Below are positions 1-11,969 of a DNA stretch of 64,000 bases, one piece after another. The translations under genes and the position numbers were made by a program. The notes beneath the pieces were generated by a model that made no database searches, was not told the origin of the DNA, and worked only from the letters and a program-made list of their open reading frames with translations. Position 1 is the first letter of the stretch; each line of letters starts with the position of its first letter. Origin of the DNA: Seriola aureovittata (taxonomy: Eukaryota > Chordata > Actinopteri > Carangiformes > Carangidae); NCBI RefSeq assembly GCF_021018895.1, contig NC_079382.1, forward strand, positions 17,312,501-17,376,500. Direction: 5' to 3'.

Positions 1-3000
1 AAAATAATAATAATAGTAATAAAATATTGAAACCTGTGTAAATATAACATCAAAGTAATGCTGTGATGACATTTTCCTGTGAAACAGGAATAATAATATT
101 CTTTGATATCGCTTCACTGGTGTTTTCAATATGTCCATTTTTTTTTTGTGGTGGTGGGAGAAGTGCTCATCATCATATGTAAGCTGTAAACTTTGTCATT
201 AAAACTAAGTCCTGCATTCAAAATCCTGCTCGAGGTGCAGAAGTATTATCAGCAAAATGTCGTTAAAGTATCACAGTAAAACTACTCATACTGCAGAGAA
301 ACGGCCCTTGTGAATGATATATTATAAATTACAATTAATTGTTGATGCGTATCACTGTTGGAGCTGTGTAAGCTAGAGCTAGTTTTAACTATTTTATATA
401 CAGTTAGGTAGTTACGTCCAGTTGATTCTAGGGGTCCAACCAAAGGGCCACAAGATAAATCTGGAAATGATTAATGGTGTATAAAGAAAGAGCCAAAAGC
501 CAAGGGAATTTACTCATGTGCTGCCAAACCCGCCACACACATACACAATGTATATTCAGACACATATACACACACTCCTGCAAACTCCCAAGTGCACCTA
601 CAGATTGGTTGCAGTCACTTTGCATTCACATGAACACAAGTGTTGACAGAGAAGCAGGGCCAAGCGGGTTCCTCTGACACCTGCTGTCCGACACAACCAG
701 AGCATGACAAACACACTGATGCCTCAATAGACCCACGAAACCGTCCGGCGCTCTGCTGTCAGATAGGAGTAAACAGGTGAATGGTCTTACAAGGAACCCG
801 GTTCAGATCAGACTCATTCAAGTGCACCCGGTTGGAAAGTTGTTCGTGTTTCTCTTGTGGCTCTGGTGCTTTGATATTTGGATATAAACAGACATGCAGC
901 AGCTTGTTCTCAGCACTCAAACCAATGAGTAGAAGTTAAAGATAATCCAACTCATTCTCCAATCAAGCTCTTTAATCACTGACAAACAACAAAGGATCGA
1001 CTCCCGTCGCTTTAAGCCTGGTTTTACCAAGGATTAAACATGAAACCTCCTGTTCTGTGCCTCAGATCTGGCAGAACATGCCAAATATTCAAATGTTCAC
1101 TCTTTGTGCCAGTTACTCATTCAGAAATCAGAAATACTGCATTGAATCAGTGCAGCTGTAAGTGTACACTCAGGAGGATTAGTTTGGATTAGAACTGAGT
1201 GATACAGGAACTCAGTGGGGACTCAGGATGTCATTATTTCTGCAGGCCCAGGGAATACTCCCTCCTAGGGAATGACTGCTGCCACTTTCTCACTGCCAGC
1301 ATCAAATACTGGCCGGACCTCTGTCCTAAACTGATCTATTACTTCTAATGAGCTACCAAGAATTAAACAGTTGGGGTTTGTTAGACATAAATGTGATCTA
1401 ATGTCATTTCTTCAAGTGAGATCCAAAACTCCAGATTCACTTTTAAATATTTAAAGGAGCATCACAGTGACCAAGGCCACGTTACATTTTTGATAACATC
1501 CATGTTTGCTCACCGTTTCCAGTTTTCTAAGTAGCAAGAGGAAAAGAGGGATTTCAATTTAATGCACAATGCAAAGTAGGTCTGATTTTTCAAGAATAGT
1601 TTAGACAGAACATTTTCTGCTTAACTACAGTTTAATTAAATCCCATCAGTGGCAAAAGCTGCGACAGATGCCAAAAAAGTATAAGGAGCACATAAAAAAA
1701 AAAATTAGAGCAGGAATTCAATGAAAAACAGCGGAAAAAAGAAACGTGTGTAAAGAGCGATCATCCTGTCATCTTAAAATCTGCAATTTAAACTCCTCCA
1801 ATTAGCCTCTCCCCATCAGCTTGATTTGATTAGCCCGCTGCTCTCTACCTGCTCTGTTGTGGTGAGCTCTGCCCAGATATCTGCAGGCGGCTGCACTGTG
1901 ATTAGATGTGCTTAGTCATTCACAAAGTGACAAGCAGCACACACATACACACACGCGCACACACACACACACGCGCGTGCATGCACACACGCGCACACAC
2001 ACCTAAAAGCAAGCATACATGAGCACACACACATGCAAACATGTCAGAAAACAGATTTTTTACAGTTTATGAATAGAAGGACACTACTGCGTTTCAAAGT
2101 GGTCAAACTGTGAGATTTAACTACCTGTCACTCACTGTTATCTCTGCATTTTAGAAAGAATCAACAATCTTTTTTTGTCCTCTTCCTCATCCTGAAAAAT
2201 CTCCTGCACAACAGACAAATTCTTGAGTGAGCTAAATGGAAAAGAAATCCTCCTTCTTTGCTGCAGGAAATAAAGGAAGCTGCAAGGTTAAAAACCTGTT
2301 CAGCTGTTGCCTGCTAAAAATGAATGAAGACGTTCGTACGTGATCAAAGTAACAATCTCGCTCCGCAGTATTTGCTTGGATACTGATGCCATTAGAGTTC
2401 AGCAGAAAGCTGGGTGCGAGCTATGATTCATGCTCTTGCTCACCAATGAATATCCTTGCCATGTGAAATTGCCTAATAAATATGCACTGGATTGCAGTGA
2501 GTAGGCATGACTGGAATTTCATGGTTTGTAGCGTGGCTCAAAAGCTCAGAGGCATAAAATAAGTCATCACCTTGTACAGCCTGCATTGCATCTTAACAAT
2601 AAACAATACGGTTATTAAATCAGTTTAAATAGTAACACTAAATCATAATGAATTGTTTTTTTTCCTTGCAGCAGAACCCACTCTATCAAAGCCCCTCTCT
2701 ATAATCATACTGTGATGGTCCTCAGTAGGAGTTTGGACACACAAGAAATCATTTCATTTATGAAAATTGTTGATCTGATTTGCTGGTATTTCACATCGGA
2801 AGATTTCTTTGCTATTAATAAAAAAGAAAAAAAAAAGAAAAAAAAAAAGGAGAACCTTCAAATTCCTCTGTACATGTGTGTAAATCCATTTCTGCCTGTG
2901 AGGGTCTTCTTCGTTTCAAAGTCAGCCCGGAGACTTAAAAGGACGGAGCAGCTCCCATGAGAAGGAGCAAATACTGGAAAAATTGTGTATTAATGCAAAA

Positions 3001-3159
3001 AAGATCCCCTTTTTTCCTCAAGACTACTTTGAAGTGTTCTGGACATTTGGTCGGCACATTTGGCAGATGAAAAACAACAACATAAGCAAGCGCCCTGCCT
3101 CAGCTGGGGTGAATTGAACATCCAACAAAACAACAACAAAAAATTCATACTCCTGCTCT

Positions 3160-3603
3160 GGTTCTTCTTCCTGAAGGGACAGAGCCGGCTCTTTTTCCTC
3201 AGGAGGCTCAGGTCCTTTGACGTCTGCAGTGAAATGCTGCACGTTTTATCTGTGAGTGGTGGCCAGTGTACTCTTTTATGCTGCAGTCTGCTGGGGTGGC
3301 AGCATGTCCGACACGAACACAAGGAGACTGGACAAGCTGGTCAAAAAGGCTGGGTCTGTGCTTGGCAGGAGTGTGGACTCACTCAGGACTGTTGTGGAGT
3401 GACACATGCGATGTCAGATGGAGGCCATCTTAAACAACACCAACCTCCTTCTCCAAAACATTCTGGCAGGACAGAGAAGCAGCTACAGGTGCAGCAAACG
3501 TCTCATCTCACTGCGCTGCAGAACAGAGAGGTTCAGGCGTTCCTTTGCTCCCACTGCCATCAGGCCATACAACACCTCAGCCAAAGGGAGTGGACTAATC
3601 TAA
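3160..3603 (+). mobile_element. Degraded non-LTR retrotransposon, 3' end of reverse-transcriptase ORF
   Basis: Read in shifting frames, it gives KGQSRLFFLRRLRSFDVC, then (after a frameshift near 3250) VASVLFYAAVCWGGS and RRLDKLVKKAGSVLGRS, then a stop, then SSYRCSKRLISLRC and FRRSFAPTAIRPYN. This is the well-known C-terminal tail of fish LINE ORF2 proteins of the CR1/L2/Rex1 kind; I cannot name the clade from this piece. It is 5'-truncated and disabled by frameshift and stop, and is followed directly by a microsatellite tail. Confidence 0.8.
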
Positions 3604-3604
3604 T

Positions 3605-3605
<1 letters not shown>

Positions 3606-3684
<79 letters not shown>
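3606..3684 (+). repeat. CTAT then CAAT tetranucleotide repeat at LINE 3' tail
   Basis: About seven CTAT units run into about twelve CAAT units immediately downstream of the LINE ORF end. Tandem short repeats at the 3' terminus are usual for this kind of non-LTR element, so the tract is probably part of the insertion and has since expanded. Confidence 0.85.
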
Positions 3685-3686
<2 letters not shown>

Positions 3687-5970
3687 GACTGCTGGTGTGG
3701 AGGAAAAAACTCAGACTCTGCAGTTTGAATCTTAAGAGAAAGTAAAGATGCAATAGACGTATATAGTTTAATAGATTAAAAAAACCTGCAAAATCTGTAG
3801 AAGAAACAAGAGACTAATATATCTTGATCCCAAAATCTCAATAATTAGTTTAGATTATCTCAAGATTTTTCAGGATGCAAGAGAAAACAAAATTTTAAGA
3901 CTAAGAAATGAGACTAGAATCAATAGATATGTGTTGTTTATTTTTCAATTTATTGATCTAATCCATTACTTTTAGTACGCAGACTAAGTGCTGGCCATTA
4001 GCTGTGGAGGTAATGGACAAATGATTGACATGAGATCAATATTTTCTCCATTTAGACATCTGATGTCCTGTAGTGGGGAGAAAACACTATATTAACTCAC
4101 ACTCTTTTCTGATATTTTCATGATGATTTCATTTTCAGTTTCAGGTTTTAGAGACAAATAATAAACACTGATTTGTCTGATTTTGTAGGTTAGTGAATTA
4201 CATTTTTTATGATATTGGATACATCTGGTAATCAAATGAAACTGTACTGAAAAAGGTGTAATCTTTACCGTTGGAGCTACCGAAGGCCAGAGAGTCGCTA
4301 AAGTTCAGGGTTAACCGACAGAGAGTATAAATGTACACAAGCAAATTCCATGGCTACTGTCTACAGTACTAGATTGTGATAAAGATGGACACTTTAGCCC
4401 AATACTAATCCCTTGAAGGAAGGCGACAGAGGAGGCAGGTGGTGTGCTGTGCCCAACCAGTGACCACATCAATGAAACGACTGTAGATGTTTTGGCCTCT
4501 GGCTTCGTTCCAGATGGGGAAAGTAACAACATGCTGAGAACTGAAACCAGCCAAGAGGCTCAAAGGAGCAGACCCAGACTCATCAAACTGATGATTGACA
4601 GGCAGGACAATGTCCGTCTAAATTCTTCCTCCCTCTAAGTCCAGATGTTTCAGTGGTTTTGCCATGAAATACGCTCTAATTACCCAACATTACTACAAAA
4701 AAGTGCTGTTAAACAGCTCCTGATCCTCCACATGTACACATAACATATTGTGCATTCAACACATTCTCACATGACGCTTCAGGGTACAAACCCCCTCCAA
4801 CACTAACCAGAACCAGGTGATTCCTGAATGTAGCTTTACCAGTAGCTCAAGTTAGCAAACCACCAAAGAAACACAATAAATGTGAACACTTTGGAGTTAC
4901 GAGGAGTTGTTATTTCCCCAAGTTGTTAATGAATTGAACAGCCTCACCACACCTCCAGTCCCTGAGCCAAGCTAACACGTCCTGGACCAGTCCAACCACT
5001 GAACACAGAGACACCGGACTGATATTAAGCCTACATCAAACTCCGGGTGAGGCAGCCAATCACCAAATTACAAAGTGGGGGATTAGGATTGTAAAGTAAT
5101 TAATGAATTTCTAATAATCCCTCACAATACTGTTACTGAAAAGATATATCTATACTATAATATAGATTACATAAATATCACATTACGGTTACATGTTATG
5201 AAGTCACTGATGTGGAATGACCATTGTTTCTTCAAACAAACGATGCTGTGGTTACACCCCCACTTCTCTTCAAACATGAAACCATAAACTCAGATGCCTA
5301 AATTTGTTGTTTAGAAATATGGACTTGAGGAGCTACTTAAATGTATGAACGTTGCAGATAAATCCTGCTTTTCAAGGCATTTGACGGGCTCATATTGCTC
5401 ATCGTAGCACCTAAACACACTAAAAGCAGCAATGGAGTTAAGTTTCTGCCGAGCAGGGCATTTTACTGCTTTTAAGGTCTTTGCAGCAGAGCACCCTGCT
5501 GCTGCGAGGCCAGCATCCAACAGCCACCTGGCTGGGGCTTTTCAACCTCGCCGCTCTCTTTCAGGGCACGTTCCAGCAGCTCAGAGGAATATGGGAACAG
5601 GTATCTGTATAAACAGCTTGTTAAGTAAACAGGTCTGCAGTTCAACAGCTGCTATTGTCAGACTGGAGACCAGAGAATAATGAAAAATGTGCAATATGCT
5701 GGAATACACACACAGACACACACACGGCTGTACAAACATGCACAAACACACACAACTGAACAGCAGCATACACAAATACTCTGCAACTCATTTTTCCACT
5801 CTTTTTATCTCACACACACCCTCTCTCCCTCTCACACACACACGCGCGTGCGCACAGTTTCTGAGCAGATGCTGGCTGACAGGTTTGAATTCAGATTGGT
5901 GAAAGGGTGAGTCAACACCCTCCACTCTTGTCAACAGCACTGAATCTTCTCACCTTAACATCACCCTCTG

Positions 5971-5972
<2 letters not shown>

Positions 5973-6047
<75 letters not shown>
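5973..6047. repeat. (TG)n microsatellite
   Basis: A pure TG repeat of about 37 units in the rgs6 intron. Confidence 0.97.
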
Positions 6048-6048
<1 letters not shown>

Positions 6049-6177
6049 GGATGCAGGCAATAGAAAATATAATCTAGTGGAAAGGAGGAAACAGTTTTCA
6101 GTCTGACACACACACGTACTCTGTATGTTTTGTCTGTGCAGATGCATTGCACATAGTTTGTTCTTTCCCTCTCAGTG

Positions 6178-6345
6178 TAGAATAGAATAGAACAGAATAG
6201 AATAAATTAGTCTAGAATGCGATAGAACAGCATGAGAATAAAACTGAACAAAATAACGTATATAAAATACATTACAATACAATAGAAGATAGAAAAGAAT
6301 ACATTAGAATAGGATAGAATAGAAAAGCATAAAATAGAACAGACA
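6178..6345. repeat. Degenerate AATAG minisatellite
   Basis: Repeated variants of AGAAT/AATAG with drift over about 170 bases. The units vary, so this is an old tract. Confidence 0.8.
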
Positions 6346-9300
6346 TACATATATAGTCACCAAAATGAATAAAAGGAAAGCGGAAGAAGAGAGAGAGGAG
6401 AAGTCATACACCATCTTTTTGGCTCCCTGCAGGTGAGAGACATCACCTCTCATCCTAATTACTCTTCAACCACTGACCCAGTATCAGCTCTCAAGTTCCA
6501 TATCCATTTTAACCTCCAACCACTAAAAGCTGACCCTGCATCAGCTAAAAGTCTGGGTGTAAAATTAGGAGTTCTTCGCAATCTTCTCAAAACGCCATTA
6601 TTTTCAAGTGGAGCTTGACACTTTGTGTCCCAAAGCTTTGTCAGCAGTGAATCTGGACCATGATTTGCATTTTCCTCCCCCCCTCGTGCCTGTGGATGAT
6701 TGATGACTCATCCAGGGCGACTAATAAGAGTGTACTCCGGGGCATACGTATTTCATAACTAAGCAACCTTTTGTGTAACAGCAAATGTTGTGAATCTGTG
6801 GCTCAGCGTACGACAAAGTGTTGTTTTAATGCACAAACAATGTGTTCACAACACACACACGCCACTGTAACGATTGTCAGGAGACGTGTGTGTGGTTTGT
6901 ATGAACAACCACTAAAATGTGTCTCCATTGTTAACCACTAGATCACAATGGGATTCGGTTAATAATTTCATGTATATTAGAATTATGTAATAGCTTTAGT
7001 TTATATCATATAAACTTAAACAGGCATTTCATTACAGTTGGCAGGAGGTAATTGAGACGTGTACAGCTATCAGTATACAATATATCAGTTCTGGATGTGT
7101 AATAGCTGCAGTCTTCTCTCCGGCTACATCAATGTAAGAATAAACTGACTATCAATCAATTAAAACATTTAATTACAATTACTTTTTGAAACACAGTGAG
7201 CGCTCCTTAACATGTTTTGTTGTCATGTTTCGGAGTTGTGCGAATGAGTGCGTATAGCTTTGTGAAAAAGCAGCTTTTCCTGAATGGATCTGATTAATGT
7301 CACAAAATCACTCATCTGGGTTTTAGTTTTCTTCTCTCCTGCTTTTCCCCCCATTTTGATGGGGACAAATTGCCTTTCAGCTTAAGCATATGGCGTGCAC
7401 AAAACAGCTTGCAAATATTAGAAACATATTTTTCAAATTCTCTAATTTATCAAAAACTTTGAATTAAGTCACTAGCGTCGCTCTCATTTTCTCTCTCTTG
7501 CAATTTCTTCTTCTGTCTCCCTTTTTGTATTTTTTTCCATTCTTCCTCTCGCTACTTACTTTTCTGCCTTCTTTCTCTTTCTACCTCTTCTCTCTCTGTA
7601 AGAGCGACAACCTGCATCAGGAAGTCATTTATCAAAGCTGACAGAGGCTTTTGGCGTCTTGCAATTCCTGTAGCGCCTCCAGCCTCTTTCAACAGATAAA
7701 GATTTTCAAAGCCTGGTTTAATATAGTTATCAATGACTATGGTGAGTTTGCTAGTCACATATATTTACTTCTTTCTTTCTTTGTCGTGTGGAAATGCCAG
7801 GGCTAATAGATAATGGAAGCTGTCCACTGAAAGCAAGGGTACTACATACTTTAGGTGGATTCATTTCTCTTTAATTCCTTGACGCCGCTATTAAAAATTC
7901 TCGCTCTCCAGTGACTTAAAAAAAAAAAAAAAAAAAAAAACACATTGGACAAAGGTCAGTGGATGTGTATATTAGACCGTGAGTCATATAACAGAGATCG
8001 ATACACCAAGTTCATCAGATTAAGACAACATCGATAAAACAATGAACTAAAATGATACGTCTTAGTAGAGAACACGTCTTACAGTTACAGTTGTCTTTGT
8101 GTTTTCATGCAGGTCAGGAAAAACATCAAACATATTTTTACTGAAAATGTAGCCAATTACCTGAATCACAGCTCTGTAAAACTACAGGATGTAACAACAT
8201 CATTTTACAATGTGTATATATGTGTGTGTTCTTGCAATTCTATCTTTGCAAGGACATTTTCAGAGATTTAAACCCTGACTTCTCTGCCCCTAAACGTAGT
8301 TCCTTGCCAGGAGCGGGTGGTGGTGATTGTGGCTTCGACCATCGTTGTGTTTACAAGACAAGAGGTTATAAAACGTCTGAGCAGCGTTACATCTTCAGCG
8401 TAGATTGGAGGCTACAGTGAGTTGCTATTGGAAAGTGACGATACAGGCCGGGGCTAGCTGGTTAGCATGCTAATTTCAGTAGAAGAGAAGACGCGATAAA
8501 GGCAAGAGTTAACATTGGCATTGCAAAAGCAAAACATAAAATTAGCTGGTTAGATTTCGGTTCATGTCATGATAAGTGTTGGGGCTAGCCATGTATAGCA
8601 AGTTGGTTAAACCTTTGGGGAATAAATGAAAGCCTGTAAACAAGGGAATGAGTTTGATTTGTTTTTCCCAAATTTATTTATCCAAACAGTCCAGTTCAGA
8701 AAAGCCAAACTGGTGGAACAGAGGCACCACAGAGAAAAATAGTCGTTCTATTGGTTGGTGAGTTTTTAAACACTAGCTACTACTAACAACACTGACTGTC
8801 TCTTCCCTGTAGTTCCATAACAAATTCAAAACAATCATCAAACACAACAAAAAATTCCATGTGAGCAGTGTCAGGTGCACAGAGCATGATGGCCATGTTC
8901 TCAAAAATGGCCGCCCCACTCCTCCTCACAGAGCCCACATGGTTCCGCTTGAGAATCAGATGCATGAAAAGCACAACAGCCACTGCAGGTATAGTACAGG
9001 TTCACATCAGCAGCACAAGAGTTACTCGTTTTGCATTTGGGAAGGAAGGTCATTGGAAAGATGCTGCACTACTGTAATTCTCTAAGTTAAGAAAAAAACA
9101 GCCACATTGAGCAATCATAACAACACATGTGAGTCATAGTTGCACAAAAACTTACTCAGTAGTCAATAACTAATTTTTTATCTGGTGGTACTGTTTGACA
9201 AATTTGTCTTTGAAGGGTCATCTCGATCATGCGGGTGGTACAACATCGCAAGAACGATGGAATCGCATTAATCAGAAAGGCTTCTTCGGTTTTTAACTAT

Positions 9301-11624
9301 TGTGGGAAATACAGAGCCAGTGTTTACTCCAGTTACCACTGCTGCTGGTTGTGGTCACCTCACAGTAATTTTAACTAGTGCAGCCTTTTGGATGAACGGG
9401 AAAACACCTTCAACCAAAACTCTCATCCAGGGATTTGGATTCAGCTTTCTCCAGACACAGACAAAAGTTTTAGGTTCCCAACTTTGACAGACTATGAGGC
9501 AAGAGACAAAAACCGAGTCAAGCAAAAGCTAATAGCTCAAGGTGAAACTCTGCAACGTTGTGATTTAGTTTTAGTTAAAAGAACAAATCCCACCAGGAGG
9601 CTCCACCTGAGGCTGCTCTGTCCTCATTGTGCTGACTAGCAGTGCTGCCACTATGTTGCATTTCCTTGCCAGTGGGCTCATAAAAATTCACTTTGACTCT
9701 GACAACATGTTATAAAATGCAAATGAATCGATCCTGGCCACTGTGGGTAGATATAGTGTATTCAGGCTGTATGAATTGCAGTTCTCAGCTCCAATTACAG
9801 AGTGTACTGTTCGGGCATTTCCCCATTAGACAAAAGTAAACAGAAGGTATTTCAGTTCTTCCGTTACAGAGCTTATACCCCTCTGACACAGGAAAAGATC
9901 TCAAATTCTCCCAAATATTTCTTTAACTTTCTGTCGCTGGCTTTTAATCTCTGCCTCATCTCTTCTTCCTCTGCAAAATGGGTGTTTTTACCATCAGGAT
10001 AAATAAGTAAATGTGCAGTGACTTGCCACCTGCTGTTAAGCAATACTGACAGAAAAACCGTGTTCTTGGCCCAGTGCCTTCCACATATACTGAGAACAGG
10101 AATATCACCGCTCTCCTCCCTGCTGCTTCCAGACTCGCATTACATCAGGGCACCATGCAAACCCCGTCTCTCCCTCACAGTTCATCTATCATGATGAAAC
10201 ACTGCAGGGGGATGATGACTATATTCACACATCCCTGCATTCATCTTGGGTCCACATCATTTTAGAGGAAGGGAGATTGCCTTCGGAATAGATCCCCTTT
10301 GTGTCCTTGTATTTTATTCAGTTTCAGATGACATATATTGATTCCTGTAGGAGAAACAGTAAAGTCTTCTTTTTTTCTTTCGCAATGAGGTCAAAGGTCA
10401 GGGTCAGCCACAAAACAATAGCTTCAGACCTGAGATTTACTTCAGCAGGGTGGACACCAAAACCGGGATAGCTATGTATGTCCTAAACACTAATTTATCT
10501 GATTAATTAAGTTGCGCAAAAGGAAGTCACAAGTGGCTAACAAAGCCAGTGTCCTGAGATTTCTGTTCCTTGCTAGTAGTTAATGAGCCAGATGTTTTGT
10601 GAGACCAGAGGTGGCTCAGGTAGTGTCTTGTACACCGCTATGGTTTATTCTCTCAACATTTAGCCCACTTTACTCATAAACCCCCACTGCTTGTCACTTC
10701 TCTCCTTCTCCCTCCCAGAATTGAATGACCAGAAGAAACGTCTTGATTTGAAATCTGTCTTTCAGCTTCGGTTCAGTTTGCACTCTCCAACCCCGCACGG
10801 CTCCTTTTACTGTTTTGTACCATGAGGCAATCAAACAGACTTACAGACACACACATGACCCCGACAGCTCAAAATGGAAAACGCGGTTCACGTGTTCTGT
10901 AGGAAGAGCCACAGGGACGCCACAACAAAGTCATTTTGTCTGTGTTGGTGATTTTGAGACATTATTTCCTGTAGCTGTTTTATACATAGAAAACAATCAT
11001 ACTTTAACAACTGGCCTCCCTCCTACCAGTAATACCTAAAACCCTCACAATAAATTGAACCCATGTAACACTGGAGCCTCAAAACATTACTATACTTAAC
11101 AGTGTTGAATGAAGCCAGTAAAACACACAGTATGCTGAAGCACTTAGAGTGACTTCAGAGATGATTCACCCCATCACTTAAACCTGTAGCGCTTTATGTT
11201 GTAGCTTTAATTTTAACTTAATAACATGAAGACAAAGTGAAAACATGTTTCTAGAAATTTTTACAAAATCATCAAAAATTTAAAGCTGAAATCTCTCATT
11301 GTTTCTCACTTACATACTGAGAGTTATGTTCCTCCCAACCCTGAGCCCAGTATGTGGCTCGCTGTGGTAGATTTTCTTTTACAGCGCTCTGAAAGTTGTC
11401 AGCTGGGATTCAAAGCTTCTCCCTTGAGTCTGAACAAAAAAAAAAAAAACTGCCAAGTTTACCTCTTCGAAAGTAAAATTTTGGACTCAAATACTTATCT
11501 CATATCAGGTTTTCTTCCTAATGCTCCTTTCTGTTTTAAAGTATAAAGTGAAAAGACTGACAGGGCACAGCTGGTTCAGACTGTGAACTCTCAGCAGCGC
11601 CGCAACCTTTATTTTCACTCTTAC

Positions 11625-11843
11625 CTTTCTGTAGACAATCATGTTGGGGGAGTCGTCATCTGGGTCAACGCTGCTCATGGACCTCATGGACAGCAGAGGT
11701 CGGGCCGGGGTCGTCTGGACGCTCTCCTTTGGTTCTTCAGGCCCTTCGTTGGGCTCTGGCGCCTCCACAGGACTCTGCTGCTCCTGCTCCTCCTCCTGCT
11801 GCTGCTGCTTCTCCTGCTTCTGCTGCTGAGGTGCCTCAGCCAT
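11625..11843 (-). CDS. rgs6: rgs6 first coding exon (residues 1-73), partial gene
   Basis: It encodes MAEAPQQQKQEKQQQQ, an acidic Gln/Glu/Pro-rich stretch, then SMSSVDPDDDSPNMIVYRK before a strong AAAG|gtaaga donor. The end matches the start of RGS6 (VADPEESSPNMIVYCK in human, from memory) just before the DEP domain; RGS7 has SPNMLVYRK. Known role: an R7-family GTPase-activating protein for Gi/o alpha subunits that works with Gbeta5. I chose the second of two adjacent ATGs because MAxG/MAEA resembles family starts and it has A at -3 and G at +4. The N-terminus is about 45 residues longer than mammalian RGS6. The remaining exons lie left of the window. RGS6 is favoured over RGS7 by the IVY motif and by the SIPA1L1 neighbour. 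Confidence 0.82.
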
Positions 11844-11969
11844 CATTACACGCTCTCCTTGAGTCTTTACCTCCTGCGTTGAGTTATCCCCTCTTCTTTA
11901 TCTGCGTCAGACTCTCTCTTCCTCCTCCTTTATGTCCTCCTGCGCTCTCTCTTCAGTGTCTAGGGGCTG
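11844..11969 (-). promoter_or_regulatory. rgs6: rgs6 5' UTR portion of first coding exon
   Basis: A tctccctacag acceptor precedes 11969 on the minus strand, giving a purine-rich 126-base leader up to the ATG at 11843. A tandem CAGCAG at the acceptor allows a three-base alternative. An ATG at 11846 directly precedes the chosen one in frame. The acceptor is inferred from signals only. Confidence 0.5.

Larger units (their letters stand above)
1..11624 (-). other. rgs6: rgs6 intron downstream of first coding exon (continues off the left edge)
   Basis: I see no conserved exon here. Contents: imperfect CA repeat (1939-2000), LINE 3' fragment with tetranucleotide tail (3160-3684), TG repeat (5973-6047), degenerate AATAG repeat (6178-6345), A23 run (7918-7940), and stretches that look like conserved noncoding elements (1790-1930, 2320-2530, 7600-7760). 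R7-family genes have very long first introns, which fits. Confidence 0.6.

Noticed and set aside
3607..3684. Regular repeats resembling a CRISPR array
   Set aside because: These are four-base units without spacers, in a vertebrate genome.
3060..3728. A 222-codon plus-strand open frame as a gene
   Set aside because: Only parts of it match, and those parts belong to a frameshifted LINE ORF. Its end is a tetranucleotide repeat (the repeated INQS residues).
8783..9085. Open frames on both strands at 8.8-9.1 kb
   Set aside because: There is no family similarity, no splice-site pair, and both strands are open equally, as expected by chance.
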